DNA of 64,000 nucleotides from Pseudothioclava sp033100795 (GCF_033100795.1 NZ_JAWLVI010000002.1:124001-188000); one strand, 5' to 3'. Shown: positions 34,129 through 43,565, counted from the stretch's first letter. Numbers and translations are program-made. The notes: generated from the sequence alone by a model not told the origin.

Positions 34129-35238
34129 ATGGGCGGCGAAGTGCCGGAAAATATCAGCTCGGGATTGGGCAAAGTGACGGATCGGTCAAAAATCTTCTCG
34201 GAACTCAACGATCGCTCGCGCGAGGTGTTTCGCCGTGTGGTCGAGGGGTATCTGGAAACCGGCGATCCGGTTGGTTCGCGCACCCTGACCCGCACGATGA
34301 GCGAGCGTTTGTCGGCGGCAACCATCCGCAATGTGATGCAAGACCTCGAATATCTGGGGCTTCTGGACAGCCCGCATGTCAGCGCGGGGCGAATCCCCAC
34401 GCAAATGGGCTTGCGGATGTTTGTTGATGGGGTGATGGAGGTTTCGACCCTTGATGCCGGGGATCGTGCGGCGCTTGAGGCGACGATGGGCAGTAATGAG
34501 AGCGATGTCTCCAGCTTGCTGGATCGCGTGGGTTCGGCCCTGTCGGGGATTACGCATGGCGCGAGCCTTGTGCTGACGCCCAAGCATGAAGCGGCGATCA
34601 AGCATATCGAGTTCGTCTCGCTGGCTGCGGATCGCGCGCTGGTGGTGCTGGTGTTTGCCGATGGGCAGGTCGAAAACCGGATTTTCAACCCGCCGCCCGG
34701 TCAGACGCCCTCGTCGATGCGCGAGGCCGCGAACTTTGTGAATGCGCTGGCCGAGGGCAAAACGCTAAGCGAGCTGCGCGATCATATGAGCCGCGAGATT
34801 ACGGCGCGCCGGCAGGAGCTTGATACGCTTGCGGCGGCTTTGGTCGAAAGCGGTCTCGCGCAATGGGAGGATCAGGGCGAATCCTATGAACGCCTGATCG
34901 TGCGGGGGCGTGCGAACCTGATTGGTGGCGAAGAGGTCGATCTGGAGAAGGTCCGTTCGCTCTTTGATGACCTCGAACGCAAGCGCGACATCGCTCAATT
35001 CCTTGATCTGGCCGAAAAGGGCGACGGTGTGCGCATTTTTATTGGCTCAGAGAACAAACTCTTTTCACTTTCGGGTTCCTCTTTGGTGGTCTCTCCCTAT
35101 ATGAACGCTGACCGGAAGGTTATCGGTGCGGTCGGCGTTATTGGCCCGACGCGGTTGAACTATGGGCGCATCGTTCCGATTGTAGACTATACAGCGCAAC
35201 TGGTCGGGCGGATGCTGTCTGGCCAGTCGAAAAGGTGA
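34129..35238 (+). CDS. hrcA: Heat-inducible transcription repressor HrcA
   Basis: 369 residues. HrcA represses chaperone genes by binding CIRCE elements. The N-terminal winged-helix region has VVEGYLETGDPVGSRTL near residue 38 and SAATIRNVMQDLEYLGLL near 62, followed by SPHVSAGRIPTQMGLRMFVD. The GAF-like middle is FVSLAADRALVVLVFADGQV and the C-terminus has LSGSSLVVSPY. The ATG at 34129 follows AGCGGGGG. No CIRCE dyad was seen in the window, so its targets (groESL or similar) are elsewhere. grpE follows at six bases. Confidence 0.95.
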   Translation: MGGEVPENISSGLGKVTDRSKIFSELNDRSREVFRRVVEGYLETGDPVGSRTLTRTMSERLSAATIRNVMQDLEYLGLLDSPHVSAGRIPTQMGLRMFVDGVMEVSTLDAGDRAALEATMGSNESDVSSLLDRVGSALSGITHGASLVLTPKHEAAIKHIEFVSLAADRALVVLVFADGQVENRIFNPPPGQTPSSMREAANFVNALAEGKTLSELRDHMSREITARRQELDTLAAALVESGLAQWEDQGESYERLIVRGRANLIGGEEVDLEKVRSLFDDLERKRDIAQFLDLAEKGDGVRIFIGSENKLFSLSGSSLVVSPYMNADRKVIGAVGVIGPTRLNYGRIVPIVDYTAQLVGRMLSGQSKR

Positions 35239-35243
35239 GACGC

Positions 35244-35792
35244 ATGAGCGACAAGAAAGACGAGATCCTTGAGGATCAGGCGCAAATGGATGAAAGCCTC
35301 GAAGATATGCTGGCCGCCGAGGCGGGCGAGATTGAGGCACTTCGAGCCGAGCGTGACGAGCTGAAAGACCGCTTCATGCGCGCGCTGGCGGATGCCGAAA
35401 ATTCGCGCAAGCGTGCCGATAAAGAGCGCCGTGAAGCTGCGCAATATGGTGGCTCGAAACTTGCCCGCGATATGTTGCCGGTGTTTGATGCGCTGAACCG
35501 CGCGCTTGAGGCCGTGAATGACGATGTGCGCACGCTGGCAGGCCCGATGATTGACGGCATCGAGCTAACGCAGCGCGAGCTTTTGAACGTTTTTGCGCGC
35601 CACGGGATTACTGCTGTGTTGCCGCAGGTTGGCGAAAAGTTCGATCCGCAGATGCACGAAGCCATGTTCGAGGCTCCGGTGCCGAATACGGTTGCGGGCG
35701 ACATCATTCAGGTCATGGAAAATGGCTTCATGATCCACGACCGCTTGCTGCGTCCGGCGAAAGTTGGCGTCAGTTCGATGCCCAAAGCCTGA
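35244..35792 (+). CDS. grpE: GrpE, nucleotide exchange factor of DnaK
   Basis: 182 residues from the ATG at 35244, which follows AAGGTGAG; a GTG three codons earlier overlaps hrcA and is less likely. The N-terminal half is a charged coiled coil (LRAERDELKDRFMRALADAE). The C-terminal beta domain has GITAVLPQVGEKFDPQMHEA and IIQVMENGFMIHDRLLRPAK, the DnaK-contacting region. hrcA-grpE linkage is common in alphaproteobacteria; dnaK is not in this window. Confidence 0.96.
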   Translation: MSDKKDEILEDQAQMDESLEDMLAAEAGEIEALRAERDELKDRFMRALADAENSRKRADKERREAAQYGGSKLARDMLPVFDALNRALEAVNDDVRTLAGPMIDGIELTQRELLNVFARHGITAVLPQVGEKFDPQMHEAMFEAPVPNTVAGDIIQVMENGFMIHDRLLRPAKVGVSSMPKA

Positions 35793-35816
35793 TACCGGCG
35801 GTCTATCCGGCCCGCT

Positions 35817-38462
35817 TTAGTCAACCAGCAAAGACCGAAGTTCATAGATCGCCGCGAGAGCCTCTCGCGGCGTCATTTCATCTGGCAAAAGGTTTGCAAG
35901 GCGCGCCTCGATTTTGGAGGGTTCAGCCGATTTCGCGGCGGGTTGCGGCGTATTAGAGACTGAAAACAAGGGTAGATCGTCAATCACCGCCTGTTTGCGC
36001 GCACCGCCTTCGCGCTCCCCTTTTTCCAGCGCATCCAGCACAACGCGCGCGCGCTCGACCACCGTATCAGGAAGGCCGGCAAGGCGCGCGACCTGCACGC
36101 CATAGCTGCGATCGGCGGCGCCCTTGTGGACTTCGTGCAGGAAGATGACCTCGCCGTCCCATTCCTTCACCGAAACCGTTGCGTTTTCGACGCCGTCCAG
36201 CTTGGCCGAAAGGGCGGTCATCTCGTGGTAATGGGTGGCGAATAACGCCCGGCAGCGGTTTGCACCGTGCAGGTGCTCCATCACCGCCCAGGCGATCGAA
36301 AGCCCGTCATAGGTCGCCGTGCCGCGCCCGATTTCGTCCAGAATAACCAGCGCGCGGTCGTCGGCCTGGTTCAGGATTGCCGCGGTTTCCACCATCTCGA
36401 CCATAAAGGTCGACCGGCCGCGTGCCAGATCGTCGGCGGCGCCCACGCGACTGAACAACTGGCTGACAAGGCCAATGTGCGCACGGCGCGCTGGAACAAA
36501 GCTTCCCGCCTGAGCAAGCAGCGCAATAATCGCGTTCTGGCGCAGGAAGGTCGATTTACCTGCCATGTTCGGGCCGGTCAGCAGCCAGATCGCAGGCGTT
36601 TCGCCCGAGGTCAGGCCACAATCGTTTGCGATGAAGGGCTCGCCCGAGCGTTTCAGCGCGAACTCGACGACCGGATGACGCCCCGCCTCGATTTCAAAGG
36701 CGCGGCTGTCATCGACCTGAGGGCGGCTCCACCCCTCACCTGAGGCGATGTCCGCGAAGGCGGCGGACAGGTCGATTTCGGCCAAGGCGCGCGAGGCTTC
36801 GTTGATCGGGCCGGAATGATCCAGAATTGCCCGTTTCAGGGTGTCATAGAGCCGCTTTTCAATCTCGAGCGCGTGGTTTCCAGCGTTCAGAATGCGGGTT
36901 TCCAGCTCGCTTAGCTCAACAGTTGTGAAGCGGACCTGATTGGCGGTCGTCTGGCGGTGGATGTAGCTTTCCGACAGTGGCGCGGCGAGCATCTTCTCGG
37001 CGTGGGTCGAGGTGCACTCGATAAAATAACCCAGCACGTTGTTGTGCTTGATCTTGAGGGATGAAATCCCTGTGTGTTCGGCGTATTTCGCCTGAAGCGC
37101 TGCGATGACGCCGCGGCCCTCATCGCGCAGGCTGCGGGTTTCATCGAGTTCTTCGTGGTAGCCGGGCGCGATAAAGCCGCCATCGCGTGCCAGCAGCGGC
37201 GGTTCGGCTATCAGAGCCGCATCCAGCAGATCGACCAGCGAGTCATGACCAACCAAAGCCTTCGACGCTCGTTTCAGAAGAGAGGGGGCCGAAGATGCCA
37301 CAACTTTTTCGGAAATCGACAGCGCCTGCGTCAGGCCGTTGCGAATGGCGGCCATATCGCGTGGGCCGCCACGATCCAGCGCAAGGCGCGATAAGGCGCG
37401 GTCCATATCGGGGCAACGCTTCAGGTCGCTGCGTAAATCCGATGAAAAAAGGCTCTGTTCTTGCAAAAACGCGACTGCATCATGGCGTTCGTGGATCTGG
37501 GAAAGGTTGCGTGACGGGGCCGAGATGCGGCGCTCCAGAAGGCGTGCGCCGCCAGCGGTAACGGTGCGATCAATGGCGTAAAGAAGCGATCCTTCGCGCC
37601 CGCCAGATAGCGCCTGAGTAAGTTCAAGGTTGCGCCGTGTGGCTGCGTCGATCTGCACAAGCTCGCCCGCGTTTTCCAGAACGGGGCGACGCAAAAGCGG
37701 AAGTTTTCCGCGTTGGGTCAGGTCGAGGTAGTCGACAATCGCGCCCATCGCGGAAACTTCGGCGCGCGAAAAGCTGCCAAACGCATCGAGGGAGCCAACG
37801 GAATAGAGGCTGCACAGTCGATTTTCAGCGCTTTGGCTATCAAAGCTCGCACGCGCAAGCGGGGTCATCGCGGCGCGTAAATCAGAGACTATTTCAGCGC
37901 AATCTGCCTCTTTTGCCTCGCTTACCAGCACCTCGCGCGGGGCAAGGCGGGCAAGTTCCGGCCCAAGCCGCGTTAGCGGGCAGGGCATCACCCGAAAGTC
38001 GCCGGTGGAAATATCGACCCACGCCAGGGCGCCTTCGTCGCGGACCTCGGCCCAGGCGGCCAGAAAGTTATGGCGCCGTGCCTCAAGCAAACTTTCTTCA
38101 GTCAGGGTGCCGGGGGTGACCAACCGCACGACATCGCGCTTCACAACCGATTTCGAGCCGCGTTTTTTAGCCTCGGCCGGATCTTCAAGCTGTTCGGCGA
38201 TACCAACGCGAAAGCCCTTGCGGATCAGCGTCAGCAGATACCCTTCGGCGGCATGAACCGGCACGCCGCACATCGGAATGTCTTCGCCCAGATGTTGCCC
38301 GCGTTTCGTCAGCGCAATATCCAGCGCCGCCGACGCCGCAACCGCATCGTCGAAAAACATCTCGTAGAAATCGCCCATCCGGTAGAACAGCAAAGCGCCC
38401 GGATTGGCCTCTTTGATCTCCAGATATTGCGCCATCATCGGCGTCACGGTCGGCTGCGACAT
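35817..38462 (-). CDS. mutS: DNA mismatch repair protein MutS
   Basis: 881 residues from the ATG at 38462, which follows GGGGGATGGA; the frame runs further upstream but the family N-terminus is MSQPTVTPMMAQYLEIKEA. The mismatch-reading Phe and Glu are in GDFYEMFFDDA near residue 38. The ATPase domain has Walker A TGPNMAGKSTFLRQNA near 625 and VILDEIGRGTATYDGLSIAW near 695. The C-terminus has a short linker and the tetramer-forming tail. No mutL in the window. Confidence 0.96.
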   Translation of the reverse strand: MSQPTVTPMMAQYLEIKEANPGALLFYRMGDFYEMFFDDAVAASAALDIALTKRGQHLGEDIPMCGVPVHAAEGYLLTLIRKGFRVGIAEQLEDPAEAKKRGSKSVVKRDVVRLVTPGTLTEESLLEARRHNFLAAWAEVRDEGALAWVDISTGDFRVMPCPLTRLGPELARLAPREVLVSEAKEADCAEIVSDLRAAMTPLARASFDSQSAENRLCSLYSVGSLDAFGSFSRAEVSAMGAIVDYLDLTQRGKLPLLRRPVLENAGELVQIDAATRRNLELTQALSGGREGSLLYAIDRTVTAGGARLLERRISAPSRNLSQIHERHDAVAFLQEQSLFSSDLRSDLKRCPDMDRALSRLALDRGGPRDMAAIRNGLTQALSISEKVVASSAPSLLKRASKALVGHDSLVDLLDAALIAEPPLLARDGGFIAPGYHEELDETRSLRDEGRGVIAALQAKYAEHTGISSLKIKHNNVLGYFIECTSTHAEKMLAAPLSESYIHRQTTANQVRFTTVELSELETRILNAGNHALEIEKRLYDTLKRAILDHSGPINEASRALAEIDLSAAFADIASGEGWSRPQVDDSRAFEIEAGRHPVVEFALKRSGEPFIANDCGLTSGETPAIWLLTGPNMAGKSTFLRQNAIIALLAQAGSFVPARRAHIGLVSQLFSRVGAADDLARGRSTFMVEMVETAAILNQADDRALVILDEIGRGTATYDGLSIAWAVMEHLHGANRCRALFATHYHEMTALSAKLDGVENATVSVKEWDGEVIFLHEVHKGAADRSYGVQVARLAGLPDTVVERARVVLDALEKGEREGGARKQAVIDDLPLFSVSNTPQPAAKSAEPSKIEARLANLLPDEMTPREALAAIYELRSLLVD

Positions 38463-38641
38463 TCCATCCCCCAAATCACTGGGCGCGAGCCTACAAAAGC
38501 GCGCAGGGCGGCGAAAGCGCGATTTCCAATTCTTTCCGACAAGATTTCCAAGCAGATCCGAAGGGTTCGGGTGCCACAATTTGTTGAGAGTGCGCGGGTT
38601 CCACGCTAGACAGGCAAGGCTTGCACCAACGGATAAGGCCC

Positions 38642-40909
38642 ATGTCCACCAAAAACCGCATCACGCCCGAAGAGGCGCTGGCTTATCATATCGACCCGCG
38701 TCCGGGTAAATACGACATTACCGCGTCGAAAAGCATGACGACGCAGCGCGACTTGTCGCTGGCCTACAGCCCCGGCGTTGCTGTGCCGGTCGAGGCGATC
38801 GCGCAAAACCCCGAAACCGCCTATGACTATACGGTCAAGGGCAACATGGTTGCTGTTATCTCGAACGGGACGGCGATTTTGGGGCTTGGAAACCTTGGCG
38901 CGCTGGCCTCGAAGCCGGTGATGGAAGGCAAGGCGGTTCTGTTCAAGCGCTTTGCCGACGTGAATGCCATCGACATCGAGCTGGACACCGAAGATCCCGA
39001 CGAGATCATCAAGGCCGTAAGCCTGATGGGGCCGACGTTCGGCGGTATTAACCTTGAAGACATCAAGGCGCCCGAGTGTTTCATCATCGAGCAGCGCCTG
39101 AAAGAGATGATGGACATTCCGGTGTTCCACGACGACCAGCACGGCACGGCAGTTATCTGTGCCGCTGGTCTGATCAACGCGCTGGAGATTTCGGGCAAGA
39201 AAATCGAGGACTGCCGGATCGTGCTGAATGGCGCGGGTGCTGCGGGGATTGCCTGCCTTGAGCTGATCAAGGCGATGGGGGCACGGCACGAAAACTGCAT
39301 CATGTGCGATACCAAGGGCGTGATTTATCAGGGCCGCACCGAGGGCATGAACCAGTGGAAATCGGCCCACGCGGTCGTGACCGAGGCGCGCACGCTGGAG
39401 GATGCGATGCGCGGCGCGGATGTGTTCCTTGGGGTGTCCGCAAAGGGCGCTGTGACGCCCGAGATGGTCTCGACCATGGCGGATAATCCGGTGATCTTCG
39501 CAATGGCGAACCCCGACCCCGAGATCACCCCCGAAGAGGCGCATGAGGTCCGTCAGGATGCAATCGTTGCGACCGGGCGTTCGGATTATCCGAACCAGGT
39601 GAACAACGTGCTGGGCTTCCCCTATTTGTTCCGCGGGGCGCTGGACATCAACGCGCGCGCGATCAACGACGAAATGAAAATCGCCTGCGCCCGCGCCTTG
39701 GCCGAGCTTGCCCGCGAGGACGTGCCCGATGAGGTCGCGATGGCCTATGGTCGCAAACTGACCTTCGGGCGTGACTACATTATCCCGACGCCGTTTGACC
39801 CGCGCTTGATCCATGTGATCCCGCCGGCGGTGGCGAAGGCGGGGATGGATACCGGTGTTGCGCGTCGCCCGATTATCGACATGGAGGGGTATGCCCATAG
39901 CCTCAAGGCGCGGATGGACCCGACGGCCTCGATCCTGCAAGGCATCCATGCGCGCGCGAAACAGGCGCAGGCGCGGATGATCTTTACCGAGGGCGACGAT
40001 CCGCGTGTCCTGCGCGCAGCCGTTGCCTATCAGCGCTCGGGCATGGGGACCGCGCTGGTTATCGGGCGTGAGACGGATGTCAAAGAGAAGCTGGAAGCGG
40101 TTGGTATCGGTGACGCTTACCGCGAGCTGAAGGTGGTGAATGCCGCCAATACCAAGCACCTCGACGAGTATCGCAACTTCCTGTATTCGCGCCTGCAACG
40201 CCAAGGTGTCGACCGCGAAGACGCGCATAAGCTTGCGACGCGCGACCGGCATGTGTTCGGCGCGCTGATGCTTGCGCATGGGCATGGCGACGGGATGGTG
40301 ACTGGGGCGACGCGCAAATCCGCCCATGTGCTGGAATTGATCGGCAAGGTCTATGACGCCAAGCCCAGCGATGGCGCGGTGGGGATTACCGCGATTCTGC
40401 ATCGCGGCCGCATTGTCCTGATGGGCGATACGCTTGTGCAGGAATGGCCGGACGAGGAAGACCTGGCCGACATCGCAACGCGGGGCGCGCATGTTGCGCG
40501 CGCGCTGGGCCTTGAGCCGCGGGTGGCTTTCTGCTCGTTCTCGACCTTCGGCTATCCGGTGTCCGAGCGCGCAACCAAGATGCACCACGCGCCGAAAGTT
40601 CTGGATAAGCGCGGCGTCGATTTCGAATATGATGGCGAAATGACCGTCGATGTGGCGCTGAACATGGAGCAGATGAAGGCCTATCCCTTCTGCCGCCTGA
40701 CGGGACCGGCGAATATTCTGGTGGTTCCGGCGCGTCACTCGGCCTCGATCTCGGTCAAGATGATGCAGGAACTGGCGGGCGCAACGGTGATCGGCCCGAT
40801 CCTGACGGGGATTGCCGACCCGATCCAGATTTGCTCGACCTCGTCCACGGTCAGCGACATCCTGAATATGGCCGCGCTTGCGGCCTGCAAGATCGGTCAG
40901 GAAAAATAA
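38642..40909 (+). CDS. maeB: NADP-dependent malic enzyme with phosphotransacetylase-like domain
   Basis: 755 residues. It decarboxylates malate to pyruvate, making NADPH. The malic domain (about 1-430) has SLAYSPGVAVPVEAI, VFHDDQHGTAVICAAGLINA and LNGAGAAGIACLELI (NADP site). The C-terminal ~320 residues are phosphotransacetylase-like (IFTEGDDPRVLRAAVAYQ and GMVTGATRKSAHVLELI), a regulatory domain without known PTA activity in MaeB. The ATG at 38642 is preceded by AAGG; a TTG 21 bases earlier is unlikely. Hairpin downstream. Confidence 0.95.
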   Translation: MSTKNRITPEEALAYHIDPRPGKYDITASKSMTTQRDLSLAYSPGVAVPVEAIAQNPETAYDYTVKGNMVAVISNGTAILGLGNLGALASKPVMEGKAVLFKRFADVNAIDIELDTEDPDEIIKAVSLMGPTFGGINLEDIKAPECFIIEQRLKEMMDIPVFHDDQHGTAVICAAGLINALEISGKKIEDCRIVLNGAGAAGIACLELIKAMGARHENCIMCDTKGVIYQGRTEGMNQWKSAHAVVTEARTLEDAMRGADVFLGVSAKGAVTPEMVSTMADNPVIFAMANPDPEITPEEAHEVRQDAIVATGRSDYPNQVNNVLGFPYLFRGALDINARAINDEMKIACARALAELAREDVPDEVAMAYGRKLTFGRDYIIPTPFDPRLIHVIPPAVAKAGMDTGVARRPIIDMEGYAHSLKARMDPTASILQGIHARAKQAQARMIFTEGDDPRVLRAAVAYQRSGMGTALVIGRETDVKEKLEAVGIGDAYRELKVVNAANTKHLDEYRNFLYSRLQRQGVDREDAHKLATRDRHVFGALMLAHGHGDGMVTGATRKSAHVLELIGKVYDAKPSDGAVGITAILHRGRIVLMGDTLVQEWPDEEDLADIATRGAHVARALGLEPRVAFCSFSTFGYPVSERATKMHHAPKVLDKRGVDFEYDGEMTVDVALNMEQMKAYPFCRLTGPANILVVPARHSASISVKMMQELAGATVIGPILTGIADPIQICSTSSTVSDILNMAALAACKIGQEK

Positions 40910-40915
40910 ACTGCG

Positions 40916-40938
40916 GGCGGGGGCTTTTCGCCCCCGCC
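40916..40938 (+). terminator. Hairpin after maeB
   Basis: GGCGGGGGC, loop TTTTC, GCCCCCGCC. It is very stable but lacks a T run after it, so termination may be partial or Rho-assisted. Confidence 0.55.
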
Positions 40939-40978
40939 GCTTCGCGGGATAGTCGCCCTGAAACAAAGGGAGTGCCCC

Positions 40979-41854
40979 GTGACGATCTTCAATCTCGGCT
41001 CGATCAATACCGACCACTTCTATCGCTTGCCGCATCTGCCTGCGCCGGGGGAAACCCTGGCCGCGCTTGGCTATCAGCGTGGGCTTGGCGGGAAGGGCGC
41101 GAACCAGTCCGTTGCGGTGGCGCGGGCGGGCGGAGATGTGCGCCATATCGGGGCGATCGGTCCTGACGGTGGCTGGATGCTGGAGCGGATGGAAGGCTTT
41201 GGCGTTGATTGCCGCCATGTCGCACGGATTGGCACAGTTTCGGGCCATGCGATCATCAACACCGATCCTTCGGGCGAAAATGCGATTGTCATTCACCCCG
41301 GCGCGAACCGCGAAATTCCACCCGATGCGATGAAACAGGCGCTGGCCGAGGCAGCCTCGGGGGATTTTCTGATCTTGCAAAACGAGTCCTCGCTTCAGGC
41401 GAAATCGGCTCGTTTTGCGCAGGAACAGGGTCTGTTTGTTGTCTATTCCGCAGCGCCCTTTGATGCCGATGCGGTGCGTCAGGTCTTGCCCTATGTCTCG
41501 CTTTTGTTGATGAACGAAGTTGAGGCGGCGCAGATTTGCGAGGCGCTGGACTGCACGCTTGAGGCTCTGCCCGTGCCGTTTGTCTGCGTGACAATGGGTG
41601 GGAAAGGGGCGGTCTGGCGCGATTTGCGGGCCGGAACAAGCGTCGAGGTCGCGGCGTATCCGGTCGAGGTGGTCGATACCACTGGCGCAGGCGATACCTT
41701 TGCCGGTTATCTGGTCGCGGGGCTTGCCGAAGGGATGGAGCCTGCCCGCGCAATGCGGCTTGCGTCGGCGGCGGGGGCGGTAAAGGTCACGCGGGCGGGA
41801 ACAGCGGATGCGATACCGGATCGTGCTGAAGTAGACGCTTTTCTGGCGAAATAG
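40979..41854 (+). CDS. PfkB-family carbohydrate kinase (ribokinase-like)
   Basis: 291 residues, GTG start after AAAGGGAG. Family signatures: the N-terminal LGSINTDHFYRLPHLPAPGE, LGGKGANQSVAVARAGGDV near residue 36, and the catalytic VVDTTGAGDTFAGYLVAGLA near residue 230 with the aspartate base. It most resembles ribokinase, which phosphorylates ribose at O5, but the family includes fructose, adenosine and other kinases, and there is no neighbouring sugar transporter to settle it. Confidence 0.85.
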   Translation: MTIFNLGSINTDHFYRLPHLPAPGETLAALGYQRGLGGKGANQSVAVARAGGDVRHIGAIGPDGGWMLERMEGFGVDCRHVARIGTVSGHAIINTDPSGENAIVIHPGANREIPPDAMKQALAEAASGDFLILQNESSLQAKSARFAQEQGLFVVYSAAPFDADAVRQVLPYVSLLLMNEVEAAQICEALDCTLEALPVPFVCVTMGGKGAVWRDLRAGTSVEVAAYPVEVVDTTGAGDTFAGYLVAGLAEGMEPARAMRLASAAGAVKVTRAGTADAIPDRAEVDAFLAK

Positions 41855-41857
41855 AGC

Positions 41858-42541
41858 CTATCCAAGCGCGTAGCCGACACCCCTGATCGTGCGGATCGGG
41901 TCGGTGCCGCCGTCAGCGGTCAGGGCTTTACGCAGCCGCCCGATGTGGACATCGACAGTGCGGGTATCGACGTAGACGTCCTGTCCCCAAACGCGATCAA
42001 GCAGGCGATCGCGCGACCAAACGCGGCCAGGATGCTCGATCAACGTGGCAAGCAGGCGAAATTCAGTGGGACCGATTTTAATTTCTACGTCGCCCCTGAA
42101 AGCCCGATGTTCCAATGAATTCAATGAGATGTCATCATGGATGATCTGTTCGCCCGTTGCGGAGGGCCGCACGCGCCTTAACTGGTTACGGATGCGCGCC
42201 ATCAGCTCGCTGACAGAATAGGGCTTGGTGACATAATCATCGGCGCCCGTATCCAGTCCGCGCACCTTATCGGCCTCTTCCGCGCGGGCCGAGAGCATGA
42301 TGACCGGAATTTGCCGCCGCGCCGGATGGGACTTGATCCGGCGACAGATCTCGATCCCCGAGACTTCGGGCAGCATCCAGTCCAGGAGAACAAGGTCCGG
42401 CTCTTCCTCGGCGAAAAGCACAAGCGCCTCATCACCCGTTGCTGCCATGACCGCACGAAAGCCCGCTGCCTCGATATTGTATTGAAGAACCTCCCGCTGC
42501 GCAGGTTCGTCCTCGACAATCAGGATAAGCGGGGCCGGCAT
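41858..42541 (-). CDS. phoB: Phosphate regulon response regulator PhoB
   Basis: 227 residues. The receiver domain has acidic residues 10-11 (VEDE), the phosphorylation site Asp54 in LVLLDWMLPEVSG, and KPYSVSELMARI near 107. The C-terminal OmpR-type winged helix has IGPTEFRLLATLIEHPGRV and TVDVHIGRLRKAL. The close match to PhoB and its place two bases after phoU identify it. It activates the Pho regulon under phosphate limitation. The sensor phoR and pstSCAB are not in the window. Confidence 0.94.
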   Translation of the reverse strand: MPAPLILIVEDEPAQREVLQYNIEAAGFRAVMAATGDEALVLFAEEEPDLVLLDWMLPEVSGIEICRRIKSHPARRQIPVIMLSARAEEADKVRGLDTGADDYVTKPYSVSELMARIRNQLRRVRPSATGEQIIHDDISLNSLEHRAFRGDVEIKIGPTEFRLLATLIEHPGRVWSRDRLLDRVWGQDVYVDTRTVDVHIGRLRKALTADGGTDPIRTIRGVGYALG

Positions 42542-42543
42542 GG

Positions 42544-43254
42544 CTAGACCCTGCCAGTGTCAACGGCCTGCACGCTATCGGTCTTGGGGCGGGCATCATC
42601 GGGTGCGGTGCCGGTTACAAGGTAAATGACCTGATCAGCGATGGCCGTGGCATGATCGCCTACGCGCTCGATGTTTTTTGCGATGAATTGCAGATGCATA
42701 CAGGGCGTGATGTTGCGCGGATCTTCCAGCATGTAGGTCAGAAACTCACGGAATATCGCGTTATACATTTGGTCGATTTCCAGATCGCGCTGGCGCACGT
42801 CCTCGGCCAGATGAATGTCACGCTGGATAAAGCTGTCGATAGCATCCTTCAAAAGCCCCTCAGAGGCGGCAGCCATGCGCCGGATCGCGCCCGATGCACC
42901 ACTGATTTCGGCCATCTGCATCAAAAGCTTGGATCGTTTTGCATTATTTTTGGCGTAGTCACCCACGCGCTCAAGGCTGGCCGAAATTTTGATAACCGAC
43001 AACGCGACGCGCAAATCCTCGGCGGCGGGCGCGCGCAGGGCAATTAGTAGCGCGGCCTTTTTGTTGATCTGCTCTTCCAGCGCATCGACAAGCTGGTCTT
43101 GCTTGCGCGTCGCTTCGGCCAGATCTTCGTCGCGTAAGACAAGAGCCGTTGCGGAGTCGAGAATTTGCTGCTCTACCAGCCCGCCCATCTTGATAACCAA
43201 AGCCTGAACGGCCTCAAGATCACGATCAAATGCGGAAACGATGTGGTCGCTCAA
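42544..43254 (-). CDS. phoU: Phosphate signalling protein PhoU
   Basis: 236 residues made of two three-helix repeats that bind metals through acidic clusters. Visible blocks include HIVSAFDRDLEAVQALVIKM at the N-terminus, SLERVGDYAKNNAKRS near residue 95 and NIERVGDHATAIADQVIYL near 195, the duplicated E-R-x-G-D motif. It dampens PhoR signalling while Pst transport is active. It lies first in a phoU-phoB pair here; pst genes, which usually precede phoU, are missing upstream. Confidence 0.95.
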   Translation of the reverse strand: MSDHIVSAFDRDLEAVQALVIKMGGLVEQQILDSATALVLRDEDLAEATRKQDQLVDALEEQINKKAALLIALRAPAAEDLRVALSVIKISASLERVGDYAKNNAKRSKLLMQMAEISGASGAIRRMAAASEGLLKDAIDSFIQRDIHLAEDVRQRDLEIDQMYNAIFREFLTYMLEDPRNITPCMHLQFIAKNIERVGDHATAIADQVIYLVTGTAPDDARPKTDSVQAVDTGRV

Positions 43255-43377
43255 TCCTTCCTCCCGATGCTTCGCGTGCGATACCCGTTTGTAACAGAGC
43301 TATGAAGCGATGCAGAGAGGGAAGTGATTTTCATGTGAGGAATCAAGCGTATAGGCGTCTATGGTTAATGCTGGGTG

Positions 43378-43395
43378 ATGATAACCATATGAAAC
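43378..43395 (-). promoter_or_regulatory. Possible Pho box upstream of phoU
   Basis: Read on the minus strand: GTTTCAT, ATGG, TTATCAT. These are two heptamers 11 bases apart with the spacing of a Pho box, each matching CTGTCAT at five of seven positions. It lies about 125 bases upstream of phoU. The match is imperfect. Confidence 0.3.
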
Positions 43396-43420
43396 AATTA
43401 GATTTTTATGAATATCAGAT

Positions 43421-43450
43421 TTGCGTCGACTCAATAGATCGGTGTATGAA
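43421..43450 (+). promoter_or_regulatory. Candidate promoter of small RNA
   Basis: TTGCGT, an 18-base spacer and TATGAA, followed six bases later by the start of the structured stretch ending in a terminator at 43524-43564. Confidence 0.35.
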
Positions 43451-43455
43451 ATAAG

Positions 43456-43565
43456 GACCGGCCAGTATGGCCAGAACCCGAATTCAGTTTCACGTGTGGT
43501 GCGTAGGGGAGCACGTGGGTGGTGGAGGGTTCTGGTAGGGGTGCCGGAACCCTCCAATTATTTTC
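43456..43565 (+). ncRNA. Candidate small RNA, unknown family
   Basis: About 110 bases in the gap between phoU and the EVE gene, with no coding frame of note. It has a promoter-like pair upstream, a small hairpin (GGCCA-GTA-TGGCC at about 43460-43473), two copies of CACGTG that can pair (about 43490 and 43512), and a strong terminator. I do not recognise the family; it does not match 4.5S, 6S or tmRNA as far as I can tell. Expression is inferred only. Confidence 0.35.
43524..43564 (+). terminator. Terminator, plus strand
   Basis: GGAGGGTTC (43524-43532), 14-base loop, GAACCCTCC (43547-43555), then AATTATTTT. The T-rich tail is on the plus strand, so it does not serve the minus-strand EVE gene whose stop codon it touches. 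Confidence 0.65.

Noticed and set aside
33339..34688. A 449-codon version of RNase PH
   Set aside because: The extra N-terminal 212 residues are antisense to hrcA and unlike RNase PH; the start at 34052 gives the family length.
38606..41380. A 924-codon minus-strand open frame
   Set aside because: It is antisense to maeB and the sugar kinase, both of which have clear families and ribosome sites; its translation is Arg/His-rich and typical of a GC-rich shadow frame.
43486..43501. A third parS site near AGTTTCACGTG
   Set aside because: Only the left half matches; the right half differs at five of the last five positions, so ParB recognition is unlikely.
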